Shown here piece after piece: positions 36,901 to 47,047 of a stretch of 64,000 nucleotides of DNA. Origin of the DNA: Saururus chinensis (taxonomy: Eukaryota > Streptophyta > Magnoliopsida > Piperales > Saururaceae); NCBI GenBank assembly GCA_035235625.1, contig CP141149.1, positions 3,319,001 through 3,383,000 on the forward strand. Direction: 5' to 3'. The position numbers and the translations under genes were made by a program. A model generated the notes under the pieces. That model was not told the origin of the DNA. It was given only the letters and a program-made list of their open reading frames with translations, and ran no database searches. Each line of letters starts with the position of its first letter. Position 1 is the stretch's first letter.

Positions 36901-39900
36901 TATCACGACTTGGATTTTTAAAAGTATTTTTAAAAAGCACGAATGGTAAGTAGAGAGAAATTTTTTTTCTTTAAATACAAAATAAACCCTTCAATTAAAT
37001 ATCCAGGTCATGATAATCGAGGTCCACAAATACGAATATCAAATCATATGATATTATTTAATGTCTGAAAATTCATAAAGACTAGCTCATCCATCTAAGT
37101 ACAAGTCTGTCACCCGTCTAAAAATAAATAACAAGTTGACTCTCATGCTTAAGGTACACTTACGTACCAGAGTTGCAGAAATGCGGAAACCTCTCGTGCT
37201 CGCCTGCCTTGGTCTCACTTGTCATCACCTAGAGAATCTGCAACAAAGTAAACCAAATAACAACCACAATGGAGCATCTCCACCTTCAGGAGAAGAGCTT
37301 CTAAAGGACAAAAGTTTTTATTAATATTTTTCAGATTAGGCCAACATCACCCGATATTAGTTGCCTACGTACTCATCAAACAACATCTCCAATGTTTCCA
37401 ACAAGATCGGATCCAGACGTAGTTCTGCCTAATGCTACACTATACTAAGAAGCATAGCATCACACATGCAATGCTTAAGTATTTTTATGCAACCTACATT
37501 TTATGCAAGTCCTTTAATCCTTCCACTTGTTCTAATTAAACAAGCAATATCAATCAATGTTAGTAATTATCTCTCGAACCATTGTTCGATAATTAATATC
37601 CCTATCTAATCCCAATGACAGACAGACTTATCAGATGTCAACCTAAGTGACAAATGACAATGAAACACCCTGGAAACCACCAGGAAGTACCATCACCCTC
37701 ATCAGATGTCAACCTAAGTGACAAATGATAACAAAACACCCTGGAATCAACTAGGAAGTACCATTACCCCTCTAAGCCCAAGAAGGACCTGACCGAAGTG
37801 GAAGGGCATGGCCCACAACTGCACCTGAACAGAAGTGGCGGAAAAAGCCAACCAAGCAGGATGTCAGCTAATCCAATTGCGTGTACACTAAAAGATCCTC
37901 AATAGATCTGCGGTAAGCTCGGCTCACATAGAACTCCCTCCAATGAGGATGTGCAACTACGCGGTCAAATCAGCGGCTCCTCAAAAGAGCTAAAAATCAA
38001 GAAACCATTCTGAACCCTATCTGGCTCATCTATAAGTCAGGATTCTGAATGACTATCCCAAACCCTATTAGTCCTTTATAGACTAAGGTTTACAACTCGA
38101 GGCTTGTCACCGGTTCATCAACCAAAGCAAATCATTAGGTCAAAGGCTTTGTCCAGTGTATGAACGAGTCCTAGACCCCTTTGAGGTATTTTAGTCGTTA
38201 TCTTGATTAGGTGTTCTCGCCCAATCCAAAGCTATCAAACCCCATTAATTAATCTTTCAATAATCTTAAGATAGTGATAAATTACTAACACAACATTAAT
38301 ATCAAAAATCAAAACAAAGAATAACATAAACCATCAGAACTACACAGGTCCAAGCAGATCATAATATCAATAATAAAATTCATTAACGATATAAGAATTA
38401 TATGAGCTCTCATGCCCTAACCCTCCTTGAGTTATCTTAATAAATCTTTATGAAACTGGTCGTAATCCACCTAAGGACATTAGAGTAATTATCCAACATT
38501 GGATACAGTCTTCTCTGCACTCCGGTAAGTCTTTAACCTCTCAAAATGTTTTAGTATCACATTGGCCCATTAACAACATCCACGCGAATGCAGGCCAGTT
38601 TGCATAGGGGTAGTTCTATCATTTGGTTTAAGGCCTTAATGACATCCAACAGGTCCAAAATTGAACTTAAGCATACTACTTGACTTCATGGACTCTGTGT
38701 AATTTTCCTGGCATGTGACGGGGTTGTGAACCCTTTGAACCGACCCAGGTTTCTTTAATAGTTTACGATTAAACCTAGGCGCAAAAAGGTCAATTACCCA
38801 CTCACTGGGATTTTTTCACACCAAAAGGTCTAGCCTATAATTTGGTTACCCATTAAACTCTCACTGAGAAATTTCTCAATTTTTAGATCAACTCATAGGC
38901 TCCTAAACCGGAGCCCCTAATTCTAGTCCCTAATCAATATTTTACACTTCAACTCACAAGGGTAGTTTAGTCATTTTAAAGACATTGGGAATTTTCCCCC
39001 TATTTGAAACTTGGGTACCACACTCAGAATACATTTGTGGTCATTCGCAATTGTTTCCAAATTTTTATGAATAATCTAACTCACTGAACCGGACCAGGTT
39101 CAGTTAGTGTACAATTTTTTTTTTAAAGGCCAGACTGAACCAGGTTGGGTTAGCCAACCTGGTCCGGGGAGCACAGATGACCTGCGGGGTCATCTTCCCC
39201 AAGACCGGCCAGAGGCCGCAGTGCCGCTCCTCACTAAGGTGGAGGGCTGGGCCGCACACAGCCCTCCGACCGGCAGAACTGACAAGCTCGATCCTGCTAC
39301 TATCCGGTGGCTGGCCGGCTGCCAAAACGCCGCTTTTTCTCTCCATCCTATTTTTTAAAAAAAAAACTTAGCGGCAGAGGTAGCAGCTTCTGATACCACT
39401 GTGACCATGGTTGGCTCGGCCATGTTCAGCATGACAAGGGCCTGTGTGGCCGTGGTCGGCATAGTCACAGTCGGTGCAACCATGACCGGCACAGCCATAG
39501 TGCGGACAAAGCTGCCCCCCTTTTTTTATGACCGGCCGGGCGCCCTGCTTGGCGGCCGCCGCATACCAGTGCCTGGCCCTCCGATGAAAGAAGCCAGACC
39601 TAAAGTACGAGCCGGTCATCGGCCAGCTACTGGCCGTCAGCCATCAAACAGTCGGCAGGGCTGCAGAGATCACTGTTCATCGTAATTACAATGAACGGTA
39701 TTTGCAGAGAAATTAAACTATTTGCGGAACACACTGTTAACATAATTTTTAATAAAATTAGCCAACAATTCCCCAGTAATCTCAACTCGAAATCCTACCT
39801 TAATGGCCAAGTTGTTGTCGATCCACCGCCACCAACGCTTCGCCGGAGTCTCGCCAAAAAATTCCCTTAACAACTCCTCCTTTCCTTCCCGTCCAAAGCC

Positions 39901-40289
39901 CCCCTCAAAAGCCCTAATTAATTCTTTTTATAGGCATGGGATTATGGCTCCTAATCCCATAAGAAATTAGGCCCTAAAAACACAATTTCGGAATAGTAAA
40001 TAATCGGGCTCACAAAACAACTTAAACGGCCTAGTTGCACATTTAAATCAGGTAAATAGGCTTTAAGCAATATACTTAACTTCGAATGGTCGTATCTCCC
40101 TCATCCGAACTCCGATTCGTGCATTCTTGGTGGCGTTGCGAAGCTCTTTCTGTCTACTTTCCATCCATATACATTTCAGATACTAATTCTAAGCATTGAT
40201 TAAGTTATTATAATGAGAATATCAAAGGGTCCAAAACCCTAATTTCCCATGGTTAACTTCAGGAATTTAGAAAATTCCCGGACGTTACA
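36901..40289 (-). repeat. Tekay-like 3' LTR (3.4 kb), copy 1
   Basis: On the plus strand it runs from TATCACGACTTGGATTTTT to CCCGGACGTTACA. It is an inverted copy of the solo LTR at 50330-53679 along nearly its full length, and more distantly related to 58569-61421. The pol tail and purine-rich stretch at 40290-40425 adjoin it, so this is a 3' LTR of a truncated element. It includes a GC-rich island (39170-39690). Confidence 0.8.
37631..37772. repeat. 71 bp tandem duplication inside the Tekay-like LTR
   Basis: The block beginning TCAGATGTCAACCTAAGTGA occurs at 37631 and again at 37702. The related LTR at 50330-53679 has the block once (near 52900-52960), so the duplication is specific to this copy. 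Confidence 0.75.
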
Positions 40290-40425
40290 GTTACAATCTA
40301 TTCCATTTAAAGAAATTTCACCCTCGAAATTTGTTTCCTTCAATCATTGTAAACTTTAAGATACTTCCTTGACATTTCACTTTCCAACTCCCAAGTAGCC
40401 TCTTCTAATGTATTCGGCTAAATAA
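40290..40425 (-). mobile_element. 3' tail of Tekay-like pol, chromodomain end
   Basis: Minus-strand sequence reading EEATWELESEM, the usual end of a chromodomain-bearing integrase in Tekay-type elements, followed by a purine-rich stretch and the LTR at 40289. All upstream pol is lost. Confidence 0.7.
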
Positions 40426-41307
40426 GCAAGTTTATTTTTATTTATGCATGATTATGTTAGTGTGTTTAAGATACTTTACAGACATGATGAATGTTTATGA
40501 TTGAGTATGATTATGCATGATATGGTTAGTGTGTTTGAAACACTATTCATGCAGGATGAATGTTTATGAATGAAAATCATTATGCATGATTTGGTTAGTA
40601 TGTTTGAGACACTTTACATGTAGGATGAATGCTTATGAATGAGGATGGTTATGAAGATTATGGTTAGTATGTTAGAGACACTTCTTATGCAAGATGAAAG
40701 AAAACACTGGGAAGGGTGATAAAAAATGAGATGATAATATGTTATGTTTTATGTGATATAATGTGTGTGAAATGCCTATGATGATTTAAGATTTATCGTC
40801 TCAAGTAAAAAACCTTGCTGAGTATTTTACTCAGCCCACTTTCTCGTGTGTTTTTTGTTTTGGGGCTGCATGGTATAATATGTAGACAACCAATACCCTC
40901 TCTATGAGGAGCAATTAGCAAGTGGTCTTGAGTAGGCAAGGGTGTCTAGAGGCCCTACGCTCTTTGCTTGTATATTTAGCTTGTTCTTTAGAGTTTTATG
41001 TCTTAATGAGTTTATCATATACTTTGTTGGTCCTGATGGCCTTAAACTCATTTTTACATTGACTTAAGCCGCACATAAGGTCTTAGTAACTTTTAGATGT
41101 GGGTACTTGTTGAGGACTTATTATGATTATGTTGTAATTTATTTCCTTATTTCTCTTGTACAAAGTAATTAGGCGTGCTACTCTGTGTTGTGTCACCCAA
41201 CTATGGGGTTAAGTCTCCCATTAGTTTTATCTTTCATCGCCCCTGTGCGTGCGAACCTTCCCTTGGACTGGGTTCGGTTTGGGTAGGGTAGCCATTGGGG
41301 CGTGACA
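40426..41307 (+). repeat. LTR fragment with minisatellite, gypsy type
   Basis: It ends in GGGGCGTGACA, an LTR tip, and contains the CTGAGTATTTTACTCAGCC block (40818-40836) followed by a GGCTGCATGG block, as in other gypsy LTRs of the window. The left part is a 69 bp tandem repeat. The 5' tip is not seen. Confidence 0.5.
40441..40700 (+). repeat. 69 bp minisatellite, about 3.7 copies
   Basis: The phrase GTTAGTRTGTT recurs at 40456, 40525, 40594 and 40663, exactly 69 bp apart each time. Each unit also carries a GATGAATGYTTATGA block. Units differ at several positions. Confidence 0.85.
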
Positions 41308-41611
41308 AACCACATGCTATAGAAGCACCTTCACACAGTGCATGCAGCAAACCAACGTTATGGAAATGCTCTCACATAAGACAGAGATGAAAATCCAGAG
41401 AAGGATGATGTAAAAAACAATTTTCACTCATATAGGAAATCTTGTTGGAGATAATTCATCCCATTCAAATGGATGCGTCCATTTGTTAACAAACACATTT
41501 TGGTATAAAAAATTGGATAAATTTTGGGTTAAGAGAAAACAAAATGAATTTGTCCCAACCAATCCCGACTTGGCGAGCTACACGTGCGAACTGAACTAAG
41601 AGGTGGCGGCG
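41308..41611 (-). repeat. Copia LTR, left part, interrupted by insertion
   Basis: It continues across the insertion with 45725-46090: the two pieces meet at the CGGCG target duplication. In minus-strand sense the sequence matches the copia LTR on the plus strand starting near 54105 (GCCAAGTCGGGATTGGTTGGG-type block against GGCAAAATCGGGTTCAATCAA). Confidence 0.6.
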
Positions 41612-41953
41612 TGATGTGGACGGTTATCCACAAGCATGGAGTGGTGCAAGGAGACAAGGAAAGGGGAGAGGGGATGGCATGACCATCAGACAGAAAGGGG
41701 AGAAGCACAGAAGAAAGGGAAGAAGATCAGACAATTAATCATTCACTAATAAACTTTGGGCGTGGCCCTTACATTTAAATAGGCTAACTAATGGGCTCAC
41801 TAACAAGCACCTAGGGCCCATTAGCATAATTAACATAAATAACTAATTACCTAATTAACTAAATTACTTAAATACTCTTATTTTATAATACTAATTAAAG
41901 CACTAATTACCCTAGCATGTGGCTCTAGTGGCAGCCTTAGAACGTGCACAACA
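41612..41953 (-). repeat. 3' LTR of the gene-carrying element
   Basis: 342 bp. On the plus strand it starts TGATGTGGAC and ends GTGCACAACA, and it pairs with 45361-45702 at about 94 percent. Confidence 0.9.
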
Positions 41954-41969
41954 TTCCACCCCACTTCCG

Positions 41970-43110
41970 CATCACCTCATCCTCGAGGTGACCTTCAACT
42001 CGCACCCATGGGCCCACCACAGCTTCGCTTTGAGCAGCCAGTCCGAAACGGAGGGGAATGCAGTTCATGCTGCTGGAATCTGGAAATAGAGGATCTTCGT
42101 CTTTGAACGTCCACTCACATAACTTCGTCTGCACTTGTTCCAGCTGGAGCCGCATAATACTATTAATCTGCTCCCGGTTCAAAGGAAAAAATACAAGATA
42201 CTCGCTCCTGCTGTCCAGAAATTCATGACGGAAAAGTGCCCTAGCAGCTTCCATGACCCTCCCATCATCTAATATCCAAAGAGATACATTAAACACATCG
42301 GAGTGAGCTTGCACTATTTCATCAAGCAAGAATATCACTGCATATGGCCACTTTCGAATTGTTTCAATAAATTGTACACCATCTTCATAGCCCACATAGC
42401 CAGAAAGTGCCCTTATCAGTCCAGAAACATCATGCTCGGTATTGAACATGCGAGCAGCCAGAGCCGTCACGAGCTCGGTTTTCCCCACTCCAGTGGAACA
42501 CATGAACATAGGACTTGCACAAGGGCGATGTTGATCTGAAAGAATGGCCCTGGATTTCTGGATGGCCTCATCTACCACTCGCACAACAGGTCCGTGGCCC
42601 ACTACATGTTTATGGAGCTCATCGTCTAAAGGCAGTAGTTGTTCTCTCGTAGATTGTTGTAACTCAGAAACAGGAATGTCAGTCCACTTACTAACAATGT
42701 CAGCTATACCATCACCAATAACCTCTTCCCTCAGCATGGATTTGCCAGAACTCCTATATCCATCCAAGTCTGTTTCTGCAACTTCTAGCTGTCGCCAGTC
42801 AAGCTCTTCCTTTATGGATTGCATGCGGTACATCACTAATTGCTCATGCTCACATTGCTCAGTCAAGTGAGCTTGCCTAGCTTTTAAAAGAGAAAAATCC
42901 ACGTGTTGATGGTTCAACATATCCCTTGCAGCCGTATCTGTAGTATCTGTAAGAGAGAGGCACCCCATCTTCCACTTATTAATCTCAGGAAGAACAATTG
43001 GCACTGATTTCTCATCATCCCTGCCAATGTCTGGATCAATCTTCCCACCTCGAGCCAGTCCTGTCCGTTCTTGCCCATATTTCTTCTTGGATTTCAGCAC
43101 AACACAGTGA
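41970..43110 (-). pseudogene. Carried fragment of an organellar-type ClpB/HSP100 chaperone
   Basis: Minus-strand sequence inside the retroelement, in element sense. Recognisable ClpB blocks in order: the start of the first ATPase domain (GKIDPDIGRDDE), the coiled-coil middle domain (INKWKMGCLSLTDTTDTAAR, KARQAHLTEQCEHE), the linker GKSMLREEV...DIVSKWTDIPVSELQQS, then the second ATPase domain with TGVGKTEL, YVGYEDGVQFIE and AHSDVFNVSLWILDDGRV, and an EFLDSR...REQINSI block. The middle-domain wording (LSLT-DTD) is that of plant plastid or mitochondrial ClpB (ClpB3/ClpB4), not cytosolic HSP101. Most of the first ATPase domain and parts of the others are absent, and no intron is evident, as expected from a spliced RNA copy. 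Not expected to work as a chaperone. Confidence 0.85.
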
Positions 43111-43149
43111 AAATGGTAGCACTGATTTTCATTTTCAACAGTCAACACC

Positions 43150-43655
43150 GACCCACTAAGAACACTGGTGATGGTGTAATGGTCAGTGCAGATTTTGGCC
43201 CACAGGATAGTTTCAAAAGCAAAATGTTTATCAGGAATTCTCTCCCAATAGACTTCATTCTCACAGAGGTTTCGCCATTCCAGGAATCATTCTCTAATGA
43301 TGCTATCAAATTGGGACTGGATTGGTAGCTTGTCTCTGTTAGTCTAAAACCAGTCGGCTATAACAACAACAAGGGCTATGCATGCACTTTCACCTGCAGC
43401 CCGCTCACTCCTTTGATCAATGGAAGCAAAAATGATTTCAGTGGAGAGCTGCACGTGCCCATCTTGGCTACTGCCTTCTTTCTGCTCCCAATTTCCAATA
43501 GCAAAATTATCATTGACCAAATTCATATACTGATTACCTGGTGCTTCTTCATCAAACTTCTGCCGCCCTAAACCGAAATATTCCTCAGAGGAACTCAGCT
43601 CCCGACAATCAAAATTAATATCATTATAGGTGGTGGCTTGGAAACTCTGGAGCAA
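43150..43655 (-). pseudogene. Carried fragment resembling a plant NT-C2 (EEIG1/EHBP1-type) protein
   Basis: Minus-strand stretch upstream of the ClpB piece, same sense. The wording STEIIFASIDQRSERAAGES followed by CIALVVVIADWF and, further on, a Phe-Asp-Ser...Glu-Trp-Arg-Asn-Leu-Cys-Glu-Asn block matches from memory a conserved C-terminal region of plant proteins with an N-terminal C2 domain of the EEIG1/EHBP1 type. The family assignment is from recall and needs a search. That it is host coding sequence and not retroelement is fairly clear from its composition and from the lack of gag or pol likeness. Confidence 0.55.
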
Positions 43656-43659
43656 TTCG

Positions 43660-44570
43660 TTGAACAGTTGGTGGCGTAGAGAACGCCCCCCATGGTCGAC
43701 GTCGAATTGACCCAGACAGAATTCCTGGCAAAGTTGAGCAACATGTGGCTTGTCCCGTAGGCATGAGGGAAGGATTTGTTGCGGAACAATGGATGATCAT
43801 TGGGTGGCTGGCAGGCTTCCATTTCCATCAGACATAGTTTGCTAAAGACAACCCAGTAGCATGCGATGCAGGAGCAGAGGACTTTGGCTGGGAGTGCATT
43901 GAAATCTTCGACAAAATGTGGGGATAGAAGTCCAGCCCAGATGACTGAAGCCTGGGCCAGTGGCAGCAGACGGTGCTGGGTGGTGGCCATCAGCTGTCCC
44001 ATGGCGAAAGTCACAGCGACCTGGAGTGGGGAAAGGCCACCTCCCCTGCTCGGACCAGAGTAGCGAATCCCCCGTACATTCTGCTGGGAATAGAAATCCT
44101 TCCACACTAACCAAAATTGACTGAGATTATCCCTTACAAAAATCCAAGGATGCAGAGCAATACCGATGGAAAGGAGCACAACGTCTTGTAGCAGAAGCCT
44201 GGTGCAAACAGAGATACTGGCCATGATTTTCGCCAGGGGAGAAGGGAAGGTGGGTCGCAATATGGGTATTACTGGATCAGAATTGAGGAATCTGGGGCAC
44301 GCACCAGAATTCCAGCAATCCCGGAATCCCCTACGCTGGTGAATCGCCAGAGATCTCCTGGAAGAAAATCCCGCATCATCAGGGCTATCTCCGGGAAGCA
44401 AATCCCAATTCGCAGCTTGCGACGCTCCTCTGTTCTCTGTCCATGGCGTCCACCGGAGACACCCAGGCAGCAGACAGGTTCTCCAGAAAGCAGGAAAATT
44501 CCAGCAGACTTAGCTTGAAACGACGACAGTGGCTAGATGGTGGTGCCAGTTAATCAGGGGGTGAATTCTG
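43660..44570 (-). pseudogene. Carried sequence of unknown origin
   Basis: It contains a long open stretch on the minus strand (43595-44401) that matches no family I can name: neither gag nor pol, and not obviously ClpB or NT-C2. It could be a further carried host exon, an untranslated leader of a carried gene, or non-coding filler with a chance frame. Confidence 0.4.
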
Positions 44571-44890
44571 GCTAGGAGTGGGTGGAGCCCAACCGGCGCC
44601 TGGGCCAGTGGCGTGGCGGAAGGCGAGAGAGATGACGGGTGGAGGAGAAGAAGGCGGCCAGGGTTCTGGCGGATGGCGGAGCACTGAAGGAGGTGGGAGG
44701 CGATGAGGTCAGAGGTGAAGTCCGGAAGGCGGGTGCCGTGAGGGGGCTGGGACGGCGGCGTGGCGTTGGGGTCGCCACCATGGGGAAACTAGAATGGGGG
44801 CTCGATGCGGAGCTGGCGCTTGCGTCAGCGGCGTTCGGCGGTGGCCTCTTTGGCGGAGGAGAAGGCAAGGGAACGCAAGCTGGCCAGGAT
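44570..44890 (-). pseudogene. Carried fragment resembling the N-terminus of a GRP23-like PPR protein
   Basis: Minus-strand sequence with an AFSSAKEATAERR block followed by RKRQLRIEPP and, a little later, a Pro-rich stretch with RLPDFTSDLI. From recall this is the order found at the N-terminus of plant GRP23-type pentatricopeptide proteins (Ser-rich leader, Arg-rich helix, then the RLPDSTS-type block). The fragment stops before any PPR repeat. The strand opposite also has open frames here, which I read as shadows of GC-rich coding sequence. Confidence 0.45.
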
Positions 44891-45119
44891 GGGGATCTGC
44901 AAGGCTGGAACATCACGAAGGTTGTATCCACCTTGTCCTGTTCCTCATGGCTGGGTGCGATGTCTTCCCATGTGAACACAGCAGCCTTAAGCTCCTTTCT
45001 GCTGATTGCTCCTGCACTCCTCCCGTCTGGTGAGTGAGCAGTTGGGCTGGGCAGAACCGGCAAGAGTGGTGGTGGGTGGGGCAGCTCCTTCGCTGGCTGA
45101 ACATTGGGCAACCATGGTG

Positions 45120-45340
45120 GTAGAATAGGAGTGATGCGCGCTTTCAGGGCAGCCTGCTGTACCTTCATGCTAGCGAAGTCTGCAGTAAGGGTTTGCACCG
45201 CCAAGAGGATCTTTGACAGCTTAGTGTCGCTGACCACGAAATTGGCCTTCGGGCTGTCCGCTGATGATGGCGCTGGTGCCTCCTTCTCTAAAGGTGCCTC
45301 TTGCACAACAACCTGTTTGCCATGAGCCATGGCCGGGGAT
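45120..45340 (-). mobile_element. Reina-like gag N-terminal piece of the gene-carrying element
   Basis: It reads AMAHGKQVVVQEAPLEKEAPA and LSKILLAVQTLTADFASMKVQ in element sense, aligning with the gag start of the chimeric element (AIAQGKQPTVAPEVQPEKE, about 14640-14560). This ties the gene-carrying element to the Reina-like family. The piece ends where the host-like sequence begins. Confidence 0.75.
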
Positions 45341-45347
45341 CGCAAAA

Positions 45348-45360
45348 GCTCCAATACCAA
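45348..45360 (-). other. Primer binding site of the gene-carrying element
   Basis: GCTCCAATACCAA on the plus strand, TTGGTATTGGAGC in element sense, directly beside the 5' LTR. It is complementary to initiator Met-tRNA with small differences from TGGTATCAGAGC. Confidence 0.8.
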
Positions 45361-45724
45361 TGATGTGGATAGTTGTCCACAAGCATGGAGCGGTGCAGGG
45401 AGACAGGGAAAGGGGAGAGGGGATGGCATAGCCATCAGACAGAAAGGGGAGAAGCACAAAAAAAAGGGAAGAAGATCAGATAATTAATCATTCACTAATC
45501 AACTTAAGGCGTAGCCCTTACATTTAAATAGGCTAACTAATGGGCCCACTAACAAGCACCTAAGGCCCATTGGCATAATTAACATAAATAACTAATTACC
45601 TAATTAACCAAATTACTTAAATACCCTTATTTTACAATACTAATTAAAGCACTAATTACCCTAGCATGTGGCTCTAGTGGCAGCCTTAGAACGTGCACAA
45701 CAGAGCCCTAGAATGTGCACAACA
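45361..45724 (-). repeat. 5' LTR of the gene-carrying element with extra 22 bp tip
   Basis: Positions 45361-45702 pair with 41612-41953. The outer 22 bp (45703-45724) repeat the LTR tip once more with about three differences, so this LTR starts (minus strand) with two successive TGTTGTGCAC tips. The target duplication lies outside the second tip. Confidence 0.85.
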
Positions 45725-46090
45725 CGGCGGTGGCACGTGCATATGGGTTAGCCCACCTAGGTGCATGGTTCCAATATGTATCTCCCCCACAAAAGAGGGG
45801 TGGCCCAAGGACCTACCTTGAAATACCCAACTTATGCCTTATATACCAACATCATCACCTTTTTGTAGGCGATGTGAGACTATTCACTCTTTCAACCAAT
45901 TCACATGTGTAATTCTCATTCACTTTAAAGTGGGCTTGGGCTCTCAATACCCATATGGGGGCTTAACCAATATAAACCCACTTCTAGCAATCCCACATAT
46001 GAATGAGAATATACTGGATAACTACCCAAAATAATGCAGATAAAATGTGAGAGCAATCATTAAAAATTTCATGCATGGGGGAAGGTAGCT
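45725..46090 (-). repeat. Copia LTR, right part
   Basis: In minus-strand sense it starts CTTCCCCCATGCATG and matches the plus-strand copia LTR at 54105-54450 block by block (GAGAGCCCAAGCCC, ATTACACATGTGAATT, ATAGT.TCACATC). The remainder lies left of the insertion at 41308-41611. Confidence 0.7.
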
Positions 46091-47047
46091 TTTCTCTTAA
46101 ATATCCACTTGTATCCTAGATGTTTTCATCCTTGTGGCAGGTCCATCAGCTCCCGAGTATGAATTTACATAATAGATTTAATTTCATTATTTACAATCTC
46201 TTTCTAATATTGTGTTTTAGGAGATGACATGGCTTCTTTAAAGCATTGAGGTACATTTTCTAACAAATAAGTCAGAAAGTCTAAACCAAAGGTTTTTGAT
46301 GTTCCAGCACATTTACTACGTCTTGGTTCATCATCTTATCCCTCTTGGTCTTAAATATTATCCTGTGCAACATCCAAAGTTCTTTCTAAAGAACCTTCCT
46401 CTTGTGTAGAATTTTACGGAAAAATATGTTCAAGAAATGAATTATTCCTAAATTCAATCACAGTATTAACATTTAAATAAGGAATCTCCGGCTTGTGAAT
46501 AAGAAAGTGATATGCACTACTATTATTGTCAAAACAAATAAATACACAATAAATGGTCATTGGTCTAATCTTAATCTTCTTAGGATTAGGGACCACCACT
46601 TTCGCCAAACACCTTCAAACCTTTAATAATTTGTAGAAAGCCTTTCAACCTTTCTATAATTCATACGGTGTCTTCAAGGTTTTTTAATTAGGTATTTTGT
46701 TGAGAATATAATTTGTTGAAAGCAAAGCTTCCCCCCTCATATTTAGGGTAAATCAAGAACTTATTGACATGACATTCACCATCTCGTTTTGAGTTCAATT
46801 TTTATGTTCAACAACTCCATTTTGCTAAGGTGAATAGGGTGTTGTAGTTTAGTATATAATACCATATTGTGAATAGATTTCACCAAAAGATGATTCATAT
46901 TCCCCACCTCTATTACTTCTTAGAACTTTTATTTTCTTGTCATGTTGATTCTCAACCTCTATTTTGTATAATACTAACATGTCTATACCCTCATCCTTAC
47001 TTCTCAGCAAGTACACATAACAATATCAAGTGCAATCATCGATGACT
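46091..47047 (-). mobile_element. Ty1/copia integrase remnant, minus strand
   Basis: It reads VPNPKKIKIRPMTIYCVFIC and NSSAYHFLIHKPEIPYLNV, the block after the integrase core in plant copia elements, and further right the core itself (YLLRSKDEG-type text). Its LTR follows directly, so the reverse transcriptase and RNase H region is absent. Broken fossil. Confidence 0.75.

Larger units (their letters stand above)
41612..45724 (-). mobile_element. Gene-carrying non-autonomous Reina-like LTR element
   Basis: Complete-ended element with LTRs 41612-41953 and 45361-45724 and target duplication CGGCG (41607-41611 and 45725-45729). In element order on the minus strand it has a primer binding site (45360-45348), a Reina-like gag N-terminal piece (about 45340-45120), host-like stretches (about 45120-42030) and a short pol tail with purine-rich stretch beside the 3' LTR (about 42030-41954). 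No reverse transcriptase, RNase H or integrase is present, so it moved with borrowed proteins. The two 342 bp LTR bodies differ at about 21 positions by eye, mostly transitions, about 6 percent; at roughly 1e-8 changes per site per year that is near 3 million years, longer in a slow-evolving tree. The host-like stretches are fossils with several interruptions. Confidence 0.85.

Noticed and set aside
39104-39685. Frames in the GC-rich island of the 36901-40289 LTR
   Set aside because: Composition-driven frames inside an LTR. The repeated GGCCGTGGTCGGCAT-type text is a degenerate DNA repeat, not a protein repeat.
43866-44114. Overlapping short frames on both strands in the unknown carried segment
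   Set aside because: Shadows of the longer minus-strand open stretch; no family match for either.
44639-45037. Plus-strand frame of 132 codons opposite the carried PPR-like and gag pieces
   Set aside because: Antisense to sequence with recognisable gag and host-like wording. Gly-rich text arises from GC-rich coding on the other strand.
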